Below are positions 40,716 through 52,316 of a DNA stretch of 64,000 nt, in pieces. The notes under the pieces were generated by a model. The model was given only the letters and a program-made list of their open reading frames with translations, was not told the DNA's origin and searched no databases. The stretch comes from Moraxella osloensis (GTDB lineage: Bacteria > Pseudomonadota > Gammaproteobacteria > Pseudomonadales > Moraxellaceae). The stretch covers positions 2,542,001 through 2,606,000 of the forward strand of contig NZ_CP047226.1 of NCBI RefSeq assembly GCF_009867135.1, written 5' to 3'. The position numbers and the translations under genes are program-made. Positions within the stretch are counted from its first letter, which is position 1; each line of letters begins with the position of its first letter.

Positions 40716-42071
40716 TTATATTAGCTGATTATCTAGCACTTTGACTGTGTCATCGGTCAGATTGCCCGCAGCTTTTTGTAGGTCAATGTAGGCATTTAGA
40801 TAATCAAAATACGCATTAATCAAATCGCGTTTGGCAGCGTGATATTGACGCTCTGCCAGTAGTGTATCTACCATCGAGCGCACCCCCAAGTCATAGCCTG
40901 TTTTTGACGCTTGGGCGACGCGGCGATTGGCCTCCACCGCAGTTTGCTGGGCTTTAATCGTGGCACGCTGTGCGACCAAATTTAGATACGCTTGGCTAGT
41001 CTGAGTCATCGCGGCTTGGTACACATAGGCGAGGCGACTTTTTGCCGCTTGCGCCTGCAAATTGCCTTGCTCAACGCCTGCGCGTGTCCGCCCACCGGTA
41101 TAAAACGGGAAATCCACTTCTACCCCAAAGCTGTAATTGGTGCCATCAATAGCGCTTTGATTATTATGGGTATAATCTTGCCACCCCACATTGCCTACCA
41201 AATCGACGCGGGGGTAGAGATTGGCTTTGAGATAGTCGACTTGTTTGTTGGCAATCGCCACTTGGGTTTGTGCTAGCTGAATATCGAGATTGTTATTTTG
41301 TGACTGCTGCATCCAGTTTTCGATACTTTGACTTGCCACAAGATTCAAATCAAGCGGTAACTTGATACTGTCTAGCTGATTGATTGGTTGACCGGTGAGC
41401 AGTGATAACTGCTGTTTGGCATTTACGATTGCCACGTCATTATTGGCAATAGAGGCGCTGACGCTTTCAAGCCTTGCACGGCTCTCTTCGGTATCTACCC
41501 GCGCTGCTACCCCTTGCGCGAGTCTCGCTTGCATCATGTCATTTTGTGCTTTGAGTGCGGTGAATTCGGCATTGAGGCTATCTGTCATCGCTTCAGCGCG
41601 CAATACATTGAGATAGGCTTTGCTGATTTGCTCGATTAGTTGTTGGTGCTGCTGTAATAGCTGGATATCATTGGCTTGACCGGCGAGCACGGCTTTTTCA
41701 TAATTTGCCCATTTATCAGCACGAAACAAGGCTTGGCGCAGTCCGATACCAATTTGGCTTGCGGTATTACCCGTATCCGGGATGTTATCGTCTTTGGGAT
41801 AAAACTGGTTATGTTTGACACTGCCTTGTAGTCCCACTTGCGGCAGCATATCGCCAAACGCTAGCTGCACATTTTTTTGCGTTGCCAAATAGTCATATTG
41901 CTGCCCTGCCCAATTGCCATTGGTGCGCTGGGCTGCGCTATACAATTCCCACAAATCTTTTGCCATCGCGGCTGGGCTGAGGGACATCGACCCTATCAAT
42001 GACACTGCCATCGCCCCTAACCGCCATCGGGCGCCAGTCGCTTTAGGATTCCACAAACAGATGCATTCCAT
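40716..42071 (-). CDS. tolC: TolC-type outer-membrane efflux channel
   Basis: About 451 residues from the ATG at 42071; a TTG at 42101 has an AGAGG site and is a possible start. The signal sequence ends in MSLSPAAMA before KDLWELYSAAQ. The mature protein has the two OEP repeats of TolC (about 30-235 and 245-440), including ALRQALFRADKWANYEKA, GQPINQLDSIKLPL and the second-repeat LNAYIDLQKAAGNLTDDTV end. TolC forms a trimeric channel that exports drugs or proteins with inner-membrane pumps. No pump gene is adjacent. The right satellite end lies 29 bp past its stop codon. Confidence 0.9.
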   Translation of the reverse strand: MECICLWNPKATGARWRLGAMAVSLIGSMSLSPAAMAKDLWELYSAAQRTNGNWAGQQYDYLATQKNVQLAFGDMLPQVGLQGSVKHNQFYPKDDNIPDTGNTASQIGIGLRQALFRADKWANYEKAVLAGQANDIQLLQQHQQLIEQISKAYLNVLRAEAMTDSLNAEFTALKAQNDMMQARLAQGVAARVDTEESRARLESVSASIANNDVAIVNAKQQLSLLTGQPINQLDSIKLPLDLNLVASQSIENWMQQSQNNNLDIQLAQTQVAIANKQVDYLKANLYPRVDLVGNVGWQDYTHNNQSAIDGTNYSFGVEVDFPFYTGGRTRAGVEQGNLQAQAAKSRLAYVYQAAMTQTSQAYLNLVAQRATIKAQQTAVEANRRVAQASKTGYDLGVRSMVDTLLAERQYHAAKRDLINAYFDYLNAYIDLQKAAGNLTDDTVKVLDNQLI

Positions 42072-42224
42072 ATCAATAATTACAACATTTTCAACAACCA
42101 AGGAGCCTCTATCATACCGATAGTTGTCAAAAAAATCAGTAATTTAGTTGAGTAAATCATCATCACAAAATGGCTAAAAATCTATTAGGTAAACCTGTGA
42201 GTTTTTGTTAATATGGAGGTATTG

Positions 42225-42309
42225 ACTCGGGGTGCAGTTGGGTGACATACCAGCGGCTGAGACATACCCGTCGAACCTGACACGGTTAATACCGTCGTAG
42301 GGAAGTCGT
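42225..42309 (+). promoter_or_regulatory. TPP riboswitch (THI element)
   Basis: The conserved THI-box blocks are present in order: CGGGGTGC, GCTGAGACATACCCGTCGAACCTGA and the terminal GGTTAATACCGTCGTAGGGAAGTC region. The element lies 134 bp before thiC and would switch thiC off when thiamine diphosphate is bound. Confidence 0.95.
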
Positions 42310-42430
42310 CTATTAGGTTAGTTAGACCAGTGTTTTTCTAGAATTAGTTTTTTCTAGAATCAGTTTTTTAGAAACAGTCATACTCACCTATCTTCGCCCG
42401 AGTCCAGCAAACCATCACTTCATAACATAA

Positions 42431-44461
<2,031 letters not shown>

Positions 44462-44537
44462 GTCTTAATACTTTTATGCGATAATGTCAAGATGATATTA
44501 TCGCATAAAATTTACAAAAAAATTATTAAGGTTTAAT

Positions 44538-45932
44538 ATGGACTTCGAGGTTAAGGTACAGAACTTAGGCAAGATTAGTGATTCTACAATCTTTGTAAAG
44601 CCTCTCACCATTATCACTGGTAGTAATGCAAGTGGTAAAAGCTTTTTTACTAAAACACTGTATTCTATTATTAATATTCTCAATCAAAATCTTTTTAAAC
44701 CAACTGTACTAAAAGATTTAAGAATGTTAGATAGCCTTCTAGATTTTTTAGAAAGTGAAATTCCTTACAAAGGTAAGAGGGACACTAATGAAATTAATGA
44801 TTTGAGAATTATATCAAATTCCCTTCAAGATAATATTTTTGAATTATCTGACTTTGAATTGGAGGGGTTTTTTAGCTCATCAAAAGAACTTAGTAAAAAA
44901 ATCAAAGATTTTCAGAATAAAATTAGTATTATCGAAAAAAGATTAAATGAGTCAACACGAAAATCTTCAGAAACAGTTTCAAAGATTTTAGATACTTTGA
45001 AATTCAGAGCTGAACGTATTAATGAAATGATTTTGGGAAGTGAGAATGCCTACACTGATTTTATCAAAGAAAGTATTGATAAAGACTTGAACTTAAACTT
45101 CCAAATTTCAAATTCCTCGGAATTAATTTCCTTTGATAAATCTTTTGCAAAAGTTCAAATCAGCAATTTTTTAACTTATACACTTTTTGATGATAAAACT
45201 GAATTAGAACTGAATTTCAAAAGTAAATTAATGAAAGATGTATTTTCATTAAGTCAAGTTGTTTTCTTTGAGTCTCCAGCTTATTGGCGTGTGAGAGAGG
45301 CATTAATTGATAGAAAAAGAGGGCAAAGAATTACTTATCCTTTTAGTAATAGAGTCCTAAGTGGTGTTCCTGAGTATTTTTATGAACTCGATACTCTTCT
45401 GAATAATGAATATACTGAACCAACTGAAAAGCATTTTCCAGATTTAATTAAAAAGCTTGAAGATACTTTGAAAGGTAAATTCAAATTTAATGATGGGAAA
45501 GTTAGCTTTATTGATAATAATTCATCAAGAACAATCACAAAAAATTTAATTTCTTTTGGTATGACTAATTTAGGCATGATTCATGCCTTGCTTGAAAAAG
45601 GTATCATCACTAAGGGTTCATTTGTATTTATAGATGAACCTGAGTCTAATTTGCATCCTGAATGGCAAGTAATCTTAGCAGATGTTTTAATTAGCCTTGC
45701 AGAAAACGGTGTATATGTTATTACTACAACTCACAGTGCTGATATGTTAAAAGCATTTGATATCATTACCAAGGAAAGAAAATTAGAAAATAATTTTTTA
45801 TCAATATCATATTTCCAAGATAATGGGTCTCTATTGAACATGGAAGAGTCTGATTTGAGCAGCATTGAACAAGCTCGTATGAAATTATTAGAACCATATG
45901 AAGACTTATTATTTAGAGGTTATGCGTTGTGA
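44538..45932 (+). CDS. AAA/ABC-type ATPase of an uncharacterised two-gene cassette
   Basis: 464 residues. ATP-binding motifs are complete: Walker A GSNASGKSFF (28-37) with K34, a signature-like loop near 337-348 (LISFGMTNLGMI), Walker B FVFIDEPESNLHPEWQ with D366/E367, and the switch histidine H399 in TTTHSAD. The central region 60-330 is a long helical insertion. This architecture belongs to the AAA15/OLD-like ATPases that pair with nucleases in systems such as Septu, PARIS and RM-type modules. It has no nuclease domain of its own. The strongly AT-rich codon use differs from thiC and dapB on either side, which suggests recent acquisition. Confidence 0.8.
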   Translation: MDFEVKVQNLGKISDSTIFVKPLTIITGSNASGKSFFTKTLYSIINILNQNLFKPTVLKDLRMLDSLLDFLESEIPYKGKRDTNEINDLRIISNSLQDNIFELSDFELEGFFSSSKELSKKIKDFQNKISIIEKRLNESTRKSSETVSKILDTLKFRAERINEMILGSENAYTDFIKESIDKDLNLNFQISNSSELISFDKSFAKVQISNFLTYTLFDDKTELELNFKSKLMKDVFSLSQVVFFESPAYWRVREALIDRKRGQRITYPFSNRVLSGVPEYFYELDTLLNNEYTEPTEKHFPDLIKKLEDTLKGKFKFNDGKVSFIDNNSSRTITKNLISFGMTNLGMIHALLEKGIITKGSFVFIDEPESNLHPEWQVILADVLISLAENGVYVITTTHSADMLKAFDIITKERKLENNFLSISYFQDNGSLLNMEESDLSSIEQARMKLLEPYEDLLFRGYAL

Positions 45933-46540
45933 TTGACCTTGAAATCGTTAAAGAGCCAATTTGCCATGCTTTAGGGAAGAATGAAGTACAACCTGAATCA
46001 TCAATATATCAAGCATATAAAATTGATAGTGGGAAAAAGATTGGGTCTAATATTACAGTAAATGAAGGTCTATGCTCTTTAGTTGGATTCTCTCCTAGCG
46101 ATTTTAAGCAAGCTGATTATTTTTTATTAGATGAAATAAATAATAATGCGCAAATTATAGAATTAAGTGATTTATCATCCGACTATAAAGATTGTATGAA
46201 AGCTACTAAAGACTTCGATAATGAAGATTTAACCTATGCTCAAATGATATTAAAAAATAAGGACAAAGCAAAAGATTTTGTTCATACAAAAATATGGAGT
46301 GAGGTAATATCCGAATTTAAGAATAAGTGGTTTGGTTCCATAGCGATTATCGAAAGATATTGTAGAAAAATTAATTTTAGCAATGATTTAAGTTACTCTT
46401 TTTTGATAGTATTGAAAAACAGCCAAGATCCTTACGAATTAGAAATAATTAGCAGAAAACTAAAAGGTATGGTGAGACACCAAATAAAAGTTGTTAATAC
46501 TAAAAATTTAGACAAATCTCTTCTAATTAAAATTAGCTAA
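45929..46540 (+). CDS. Partner of the ATPase, family unknown
   Basis: 203 residues starting at a GTG that overlaps the ATPase stop by four bases (GTGA), so the two are cotranslated. No HNH, Toprim or phospholipase motif is seen. The segment ADYFLLDEINNNAQIIELSDL has the rough shape of a D-(x)n-E core in PD-(D/E)xK nucleases, but the third catalytic lysine is replaced by serine, so a nuclease role is uncertain. The C-terminal half is charged and helical. It is probably the effector or specificity subunit of the cassette. Confidence 0.55.
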   Translation: MIDLEIVKEPICHALGKNEVQPESSIYQAYKIDSGKKIGSNITVNEGLCSLVGFSPSDFKQADYFLLDEINNNAQIIELSDLSSDYKDCMKATKDFDNEDLTYAQMILKNKDKAKDFVHTKIWSEVISEFKNKWFGSIAIIERYCRKINFSNDLSYSFLIVLKNSQDPYELEIISRKLKGMVRHQIKVVNTKNLDKSLLIKIS

Positions 46541-46616
46541 GGATAATAAGTTTCATTTATTATCCTTAAATTTAATTCATAACTTGAAAATATCAATTAT
46601 CCTTAAGGATAATAAA
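46539..46616. terminator. Repeated hairpins between the ATPase cassette and dapB
   Basis: AAGGATAATAA pairs with TTATTATCCTT at 46539-46567. A second palindrome ATTATCCTTAAGGATAAT follows at 46597-46614. The same 11-base motif therefore occurs several times in 80 bp. They can terminate both converging transcripts. Confidence 0.6.
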
Positions 46617-47423
46617 TTACTCCTTCAGCCCAAGCACGTCTTGCATATCAAACTGCCCTGTTTGCTGCTCATTGACCCACACTGCAGCACGCACCGCGCC
46701 TGCGGCAAAGGTCATGCGCTCACGGGCTCTATGGGTGATTTCCACCATCTCGCCATCTGCGATAAACATCACCGTATGGTCACCGACAATCTCGCCACCG
46801 CGAATGGCATGGATACCAATCTCGCCTGCTTTGCGTGCGCCAGTTTGACCTTCGCGACCATAAATCGCCACGTCTTTTAGGTTTTGACCGCGTCCTTTGG
46901 CAACCGCTTCAGCCATCATATAAGCGGTGCCCGATGGCGCATCAATTTTGTGTTTATGGTGGGCTTCGATAACTTCGACATCGGCGCTGTCACCAAATGC
47001 TTTGGCAGCCATTTCAAGCAGCTTAAGGGTTAAATTCACCCCAGTTGAGTAGTTGCCTGCATACACGATGGCGATTTTTTCACTTGCCTGTTTTAAGATG
47101 GCGTTTTGTTCATCATTTAAGCCTGTTGTCCCAATGACCATATTGACGCCTTTGGCAGCACAAAGTTGTAAGTTTTTGGCAGTCGACTCAGGCAAGCTAA
47201 AATCTATGAGCACGTCAATATCATGAATAACCCCTGCCAAGTCATCGACCAAAGCGACATTAGTTTTGTCGAGATTAACTAGCTCGCCCGCATCCACGCC
47301 CAATAAGCTTGAACCTTGACGCTCTATCGCCCCTGCAAGGGTAGTTTGTGGATTTTGTGCCACCGCTTGAATCAGCATACGTCCCATGCGCCCACCTGCG
47401 CCTATGACCCCGATTTTTACCAT
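46617..47423 (-). CDS. dapB: 4-hydroxy-tetrahydrodipicolinate reductase
   Basis: 268 residues. DapB makes tetrahydrodipicolinate for lysine and meso-diaminopimelate synthesis. The NAD(P)H loop is [11 protein letters not shown] at residues 4-14. The catalytic histidine pair is in [15 protein letters not shown]. The active-site lysine and the C-terminal helix [10 protein letters not shown] are conserved. It is on the minus strand after dnaJ, separated by the dnaJ terminator and a parS-like site. Confidence 0.95.
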   Translation of the reverse strand: MVKIGVIGAGGRMGRMLIQAVAQNPQTTLAGAIERQGSSLLGVDAGELVNLDKTNVALVDDLAGVIHDIDVLIDFSLPESTAKNLQLCAAKGVNMVIGTTGLNDEQNAILKQASEKIAIVYAGNYSTGVNLTLKLLEMAAKAFGDSADVEVIEAHHKHKIDAPSGTAYMMAEAVAKGRGQNLKDVAIYGREGQTGARKAGEIGIHAIRGGEIVGDHTVMFIADGEMVEITHRARERMTFAAGAVRAAVWVNEQQTGQFDMQDVLGLKE

Positions 47424-47565
47424 TTACTTATCCTTTATCTAGCCCAATTACCTAGTGTAACTTTCTAATCTGATTTTCTAGCCTGATTTTCTAGTATAAA
47501 TTTCTAAGTTCAAATCATAACAGCTTGTCTCGCTGAATCCTAGCTTAGCTCAATATTGCCTTATA

Positions 47566-47597
47566 CAAAAAAACCCTTGCAATCACTACAAGGGTTT
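47566..47597 (-). terminator. Terminator after dnaJ
   Basis: AAACCCTTG and CAAGGGTTT pair across nine bases. A T-run follows on the minus strand. It lies beyond the parS-like site. Confidence 0.82.
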
Positions 47598-47599
47598 AA

Positions 47600-47615
47600 T
47601 GTTTCACGTGAAACA
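47600..47615. promoter_or_regulatory. parS-like ParB-binding site 1
   Basis: TGTTTCACGTGAAACA matches the canonical 16-bp chromosomal parS palindrome exactly. It lies between the dnaJ stop codon and its terminator. Confidence 0.9.
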
Positions 47616-47643
47616 TCTATCAAACAATATAAACCAATAAAAC

Positions 47644-48813
47644 CTAGTCAAACAAGTCTTTGACATCTTCTTTCAGTTTATCAAAGAAGGATTTTTTCTG
47701 GGGCGATTGTTGATGATCACCCATGGATGATTGTAGCTGACGAAGTAGCTCTTTTTGTTCATTGTTGAGATTGGTCGGTGTCTCCACCACCACACGGCAT
47801 AACAAGTCGCCTTTCATCGTCGTGCGCACGGGGGTAACGCCTTTGCCTTTGATACGGAATACTTTGTGGCTTTGGGTGCCTTCGGGAATGCGTAAATTGA
47901 TACGCCCTTCAAGCGTTGGTACTTCCACCTCACGACCTAAGGCTGCATCCGCAAAGCTAATTGGCACATCCATATATAAGTCAGCGCCTTCACGGGTAAA
48001 AATAGGGTGCTGTGCCACACGGATTTCGACATACAAGTCACCGCTTTCACCGCCTGTAATCGCTTCACCTTCGCCCGTTAAACGTACCCGATCGCCGTTG
48101 TCGATGCCGGCAGGAATGGTGACTTCAAGGGTGCGTGATTTTTCTTTAACACCCGAGCCATGACAGTCGTGGCAAGGATTTTTGATTTGTTTACCTGAGC
48201 CGCCACAGTTGGGGCAGGTTTGTTGCACAGCAAAAAAACCTTGCTGCATACGTACCACGCCTACGCCGCCACAAGTTGCGCAGGTCACGATATCGCTGCT
48301 GTCTTTGGCGCCCTTACCATCACAAGTTTCACAAGGCGCAGGTGCGGTAAAGGTAATTTCTTTTTTTGCCCCTTGCACCGCTTCTTCAAGTGTCAAATCG
48401 AGCATATAGCGTAAATCTGAGCCGCGTCTGCTACGTCCACCCCCTGTGCGACCCCCAAAAATGTCGCCAAAAATGTCTTGGAAGCCGCCCGTGCTGCCAC
48501 CACGACGACCGCCGCCCATGCCGCCAAAAATGTCGCCAAAAATATCTTGGAAGTTTCCACCGCCAAAGCCGCCACCGCCCATGCCATTCTCAAACGCGGC
48601 ATGCCCCATACGGTCATACGCTGAACGTTTGCTGTCATCACTGAGCACTTCGTACGCCATCGAGGCTTCTTTGAATTTTTCTTCGGCGGCAGGGTCATCA
48701 GGATTACGGTCTGGATGATATTTCATCGCAAGTTTGCGGTAGGCTATTTTGATTTCTTGTTGATTAGCGGTTTTATCTACCCCTAATACTTCATAAAAAT
48801 CGCGTTTTGACAT
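47644..48813 (-). CDS. dnaJ: Chaperone protein DnaJ
   Basis: 389 residues. The Hsp40 co-chaperone that stimulates DnaK. The J domain at 1-70 contains the HPD triplet in [12 protein letters not shown] Gly/Phe-rich region at about 74-125 includes several [13 protein letters not shown] repeats. Four zinc-finger CxxCxGxG units lie at about 145-215. The C-terminal peptide-binding domain is complete. dnaK is not in the window. A parS-like site overlaps the 3' region. Confidence 0.96.
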   Translation of the reverse strand: MSKRDFYEVLGVDKTANQQEIKIAYRKLAMKYHPDRNPDDPAAEEKFKEASMAYEVLSDDSKRSAYDRMGHAAFENGMGGGGFGGGNFQDIFGDIFGGMGGGRRGGSTGGFQDIFGDIFGGRTGGGRSRRGSDLRYMLDLTLEEAVQGAKKEITFTAPAPCETCDGKGAKDSSDIVTCATCGGVGVVRMQQGFFAVQQTCPNCGGSGKQIKNPCHDCHGSGVKEKSRTLEVTIPAGIDNGDRVRLTGEGEAITGGESGDLYVEIRVAQHPIFTREGADLYMDVPISFADAALGREVEVPTLEGRINLRIPEGTQSHKVFRIKGKGVTPVRTTMKGDLLCRVVVETPTNLNNEQKELLRQLQSSMGDHQQSPQKKSFFDKLKEDVKDLFD

Positions 48814-49066
48814 AGTAACTCCTTTGGCAGCATAGTGTTGACAGTACGGAAGAATGGATTCGACCAGTAGCGACGTTTAGCAGCTGCCAAACCTTTGAAA
48901 GACTAAAATTTAAAAATATGCAATATAGTGGCGATTTTTGTTAAATAATCAAGCAAATAATCGGCAATCAGCGCAAAAATATTTTGCTTTTTTTGCAAGA
49001 AAAATACGCAATAGCCTAGCCCGTTGTTTTAAACTAATTAGCAAACTCTAACCCTGATAGTGATTT

Positions 49067-49726
49067 ATGAAAAAACTATTATCTTTGCTAATCACCCTGG
49101 TACTGATTGTCGTCGCATGGGTATTTGCCTCCCCTTATTGGGCAGTGTACCAACTGAAAAAAGCCTATGATGCACAACAAGCAGACACTATCAGTGCAGC
49201 GATTGAATTTACGCAACTACAGCAAAGTATCAAATCGCAGCTAAGCCCTGTATTAATAGAAAAAGCCAATCATGTGGCAAAATCCCCTATTTTGCAGATG
49301 CTCAATATCGAGCTAAACTCTGATGACTTAGTGAATAAAATGGTCAATCAAGCCGTGGATAATACCGTCACGCCAGAGGGCGTACAGTATGCATTGACAG
49401 GACAAGCGACCACCGAGCTGCTCAAAACAAATGTCAAACTACTAGGGGGCTTGGTGGCAGTAGCGATGGATAAGATTGATATCAAAGACTTGATTTTGGC
49501 GCGCAATTCAGCTGAGCTTAATCAAAAAATCAAACAACAACTACAATCGCCTAATCCCAACGCCACCACAGCAACGTCACAGACTCAACCGACCACACAC
49601 TATTGTGGTTTTAACTGTTTTGAAGTCACCGGACAGGTGCGTGGCTACCCCTTAACGCTCCGCTTGCAGCGCCAAGGTCTTATTCATTGGAAAATCGTGG
49701 GTGTGACACTGCCGCTAAATGGTTAA
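49067..49726 (+). CDS. DUF2939 domain protein, membrane-anchored
   Basis: 219 residues. One hydrophobic segment at 4-26 anchors the protein. Typical DUF2939 features follow: SPYWAVYQLKKAYDAQQADTISAAIEFTQLQQSIKSQL. A C-terminal beta-type segment (about 175-215) includes CGFNCFEVTGQVRGYPLTLRLQRQGL. The family has no known function. The start ATG has only a weak ribosome site. Its stop overlaps that of the convergent rsuA by four bases. Confidence 0.8.
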   Translation: MKKLLSLLITLVLIVVAWVFASPYWAVYQLKKAYDAQQADTISAAIEFTQLQQSIKSQLSPVLIEKANHVAKSPILQMLNIELNSDDLVNKMVNQAVDNTVTPEGVQYALTGQATTELLKTNVKLLGGLVAVAMDKIDIKDLILARNSAELNQKIKQQLQSPNPNATTATSQTQPTTHYCGFNCFEVTGQVRGYPLTLRLQRQGLIHWKIVGVTLPLNG

Positions 49727-50427
49727 AATTGGTCAATTTCTTCAGCGGTCAAAAATCGGCTTTCGCCTTTTTCTAATCCTGCTAAGGTAATGTTACCGAT
49801 GCTGGCACGGTGTAGCTCAATGACTTTATTGCCAAAGTAGCCCATCATGCGTTTGACTTGGTGGTATTTGCCTTCCGTAAGTACCAGCTTGGCATGGGTA
49901 GCATCAGAAAAACTTAACTCAGCGGGTTTGGTTTTATCGTACTCGTCCTCAAGCATGATGCCTTTTGCCAGTTCTTGGATAGCAAATGCCTGTTGTGCTT
50001 CAGTCATTGGCTCGGCAAGGGTCAACTCATACACCTTTGCCACATGATGTTTGGGGCTGGTGACGCGGTGCAAAAAGCCCCCATCATCGCTAAGTAGTAG
50101 CGCACCCGTGGTATCGACATCGAGTCGCCCTGCAATCCGCAAACTACCTAGCTGGGGTACATCAATCAAGTCTGTGACAATCGGCCACTCTTTTGGCTTT
50201 AGGGTGCACTCAAAGCCTTCTGGCTTATATAGCAGTAAGTAGCGATTGCCCATCGCAACTGATAATGGCTCACCCGCCCATTCGATATCGTCATCCACTT
50301 CATCGATATGTAGGCTTGAATCTTTGACCACCTCGCCATTGACAGTGACTTCGCCTGCGTGCAAGATTTTTTTGCAGTCTTTACGCGATAGCTCGGTGGC
50401 TTTGCTTAAAAATTTGTCTAAACGCAT
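49723..50427 (-). CDS. rsuA: 16S rRNA pseudouridine synthase (RsuA family)
   Basis: 234 residues. Isomerises U516 of 16S rRNA. An N-terminal S4 domain covers 1-60 (MRLDKFLSKATELSRKDCKK). The catalytic aspartate D103 lies in AGRLDVDTTGALLLSDDG. The KVYELTLAEPM and KYHQVKRMMGYFGNKVIELHRASIG blocks are conserved. The RsuA assignment over RluB/E is based on length and end motifs and is moderately certain. Confidence 0.88.
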   Translation of the reverse strand: MRLDKFLSKATELSRKDCKKILHAGEVTVNGEVVKDSSLHIDEVDDDIEWAGEPLSVAMGNRYLLLYKPEGFECTLKPKEWPIVTDLIDVPQLGSLRIAGRLDVDTTGALLLSDDGGFLHRVTSPKHHVAKVYELTLAEPMTEAQQAFAIQELAKGIMLEDEYDKTKPAELSFSDATHAKLVLTEGKYHQVKRMMGYFGNKVIELHRASIGNITLAGLEKGESRFLTAEEIDQF

Positions 50428-50476
50428 TTTTTTGTTATCCTAGTGCTTGTTTTGTTTATTGTAACATAGATTAACC

Positions 50477-51073
50477 ATGACCTATTACACGCTTAGCGAC
50501 CCATGTACTGCCACACTTGAGATTAAAAAAAGCCAATTTTTGGGTTTTGGCTTTGCCATTGATAGCCGCGAGCAATTAATGTTTCACGTGGAACAATTAC
50601 GCAATCAGTATCCCGATGCGCGCCATGTCTGCTATGGCTATATTATTGGCGACCCACATAACACCACCTCGGCAGGTTTTGATGATGATGGTGAACCCGG
50701 TGGTACGGCAGGTAAGCCGATTTTAAACGTGTTACAACACAAGGGTATTGGTAACTGCGTGGTCATTGTGGTGCGTTATTTCGGCGGTATCAAACTTGGT
50801 GCAGGCGGTCTAACACGTGCCTATAGTAGCAGCGCGCAAGCCGTGGTTGATAACATGAATTTGCACGCGTTTGTGCCGTTAAGCGTGGTACTGATTGAAA
50901 CCGATTTTGCCAATGAATCCTTTGTCAGACATACATTAGACGGCTTTGATGCCACGATTTTGAAGGTTGATTATGGTAAAAATGTCGTTTTGACAGTGGA
51001 GCTTGCGCAAAAGTCGGTTCAAGCGCTCAGCGAAAAAATCGGCTTTTACGGGACTGTGAAAGCCAGTGAATAA
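50477..51073 (+). CDS. yigZ: YigZ/IMPACT-family protein
   Basis: 198 residues. The UPF0029 N-terminal domain contains IKKSQFLGFGFAI, HVCYGYIIGD and DDGEPGGTAGKPIL, followed by GNCVVIVVRYFGGIKLGAGGLTRAYS. A C-terminal RF3-like alpha/beta domain (from about 130) ends the protein. The family is linked to translational control but its activity in bacteria is not established. A parS-like site lies within the coding sequence (50580-50595). Confidence 0.88.
   Translation: MTYYTLSDPCTATLEIKKSQFLGFGFAIDSREQLMFHVEQLRNQYPDARHVCYGYIIGDPHNTTSAGFDDDGEPGGTAGKPILNVLQHKGIGNCVVIVVRYFGGIKLGAGGLTRAYSSSAQAVVDNMNLHAFVPLSVVLIETDFANESFVRHTLDGFDATILKVDYGKNVVLTVELAQKSVQALSEKIGFYGTVKASE
50580..50595. promoter_or_regulatory. 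parS-like ParB-binding site 2
   Basis: TGTTTCACGTGGAACA differs from the perfect palindrome at one base. Its reverse complement TGTTCCACGTGAAACA is a known functional parS variant. It lies inside the yigZ coding sequence. Confidence 0.82.
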
Positions 51074-51254
51074 CCAAAAGCGAATAAACACAGCAGCAGC
51101 GTAAAAGTGATAGCCTAGCCAAATTGTTCTCAAAAAAACAAATTGTCCTCAAAAAAACCTATAAAACACCCCAAACTTACCTCACAAGTCGCCATGAAAA
51201 AACTGTCAAAAAGCCGTAAAATAGTCAAAAATCATAACAATCACTAGGTATATT

Positions 51255-52238
51255 ATGAACATTCACCAACTACCCCTAACGCCATTTCGTACCCCGTTTT
51301 TTTTAGCCAACCCCCACGTTCAAACCATTTTACCCAAGTTTATCAAACTGCCAAAACCCAATTATCAGCGTCACCTTCACCCTGACCGTACCGGTACCAC
51401 CCAAGTGGCTTATGACTTCGTATTTGCCAATACGAACAATCAGCCAAACCTCGATAAGCCATTGGCGGTAATGTTTCATGGGCTTGAAGGCAGCAGTGAT
51501 AGCCATTATGCCATTGCCTTTGCCCACCAAGCGCACCGCTTGGGGTATGATGCGGTTATCGTCCATTTTCGCGGCTGCGGCGGGGTGGATAATACCTCAG
51601 AATTGGACTATAACGCGGGTGATACTGCCGAAGCGGTGCATATGTTTGACCTGCTAAAAACTCAGTACGGTTATACCCGAATTGTAGCCAGCGGCGTGTC
51701 GCTCGGCGCCAATATGCTGGCGCGTTATATGGGCGAGCAAGGCGATGCAGCTGCCTGTGAAGCAGCGGTGGTGATTTCTGCGCCCGTCGATTTGACGACT
51801 TCGGCAAAAGCCATGCATCGTTTTGTCGCCAAACGGGTGTATACGCCTTATTTGCTCAATCCTTTATTGCAAAAAGCCTTAAAAAAGGTGGAAGAGCCAG
51901 CACTAATCAACGCATTAAAAAATATCAAAATGATTGATGAGTTTGATGAGTTATATACCGCGCCGCGCCATGGTTTTGGTACAGGGGCGAATTATTACAT
52001 CCAAGCCTCTGCCCTACCTGTACTCAAAAACATCACTAAACCCACGCTGATTATCACTGCCAAAGACGACCCATTTTTGGGCATTGTTGCCACCCAAGCC
52101 GATGTGTCACCTTGTGTGCGCTTACTGTATAGCCAGCATGGTGGACATGTGGGCTTTGTGCAATTACAAAACAAAAAACTCAATGTGGATTGGCTGCCTA
52201 GCACCAGCTTTAAATTTTTTCAGGCTTGTGCTGACTGA
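51255..52238 (+). CDS. Alpha/beta hydrolase, YheT family
   Basis: 327 residues. The family opening AxxPHVQTxxP appears as FLANPHVQTILPKF (residues 16-29). The oxyanion region MFHGLEGSSDSHYA is at about 73-86. The nucleophile is S149 in ASGVSLGANML. The acid and histidine sit in TAKDDPFLG and SQHGGHVGF. YheT-type hydrolases act on esters but natural substrates are unknown. The gene stands alone. Confidence 0.88.
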   Translation: MNIHQLPLTPFRTPFFLANPHVQTILPKFIKLPKPNYQRHLHPDRTGTTQVAYDFVFANTNNQPNLDKPLAVMFHGLEGSSDSHYAIAFAHQAHRLGYDAVIVHFRGCGGVDNTSELDYNAGDTAEAVHMFDLLKTQYGYTRIVASGVSLGANMLARYMGEQGDAAACEAAVVISAPVDLTTSAKAMHRFVAKRVYTPYLLNPLLQKALKKVEEPALINALKNIKMIDEFDELYTAPRHGFGTGANYYIQASALPVLKNITKPTLIITAKDDPFLGIVATQADVSPCVRLLYSQHGGHVGFVQLQNKKLNVDWLPSTSFKFFQACAD

Positions 52239-52252
52239 TTGCTATTGCTTCA

Positions 52253-52290
52253 ATAAAAAACGCCATCACAATGACGGCGCTTTTTATTTA
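52253..52290. terminator. Terminator between YheT and gdhA
   Basis: An imperfect stem built on ACGCCATC and GACGGCGC lies between A- and T-runs. It can serve both convergent genes. Confidence 0.6.
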
Positions 52291-52316
52291 TTAAAGTTAA
52301 TGAGGGGTTTTTAACA

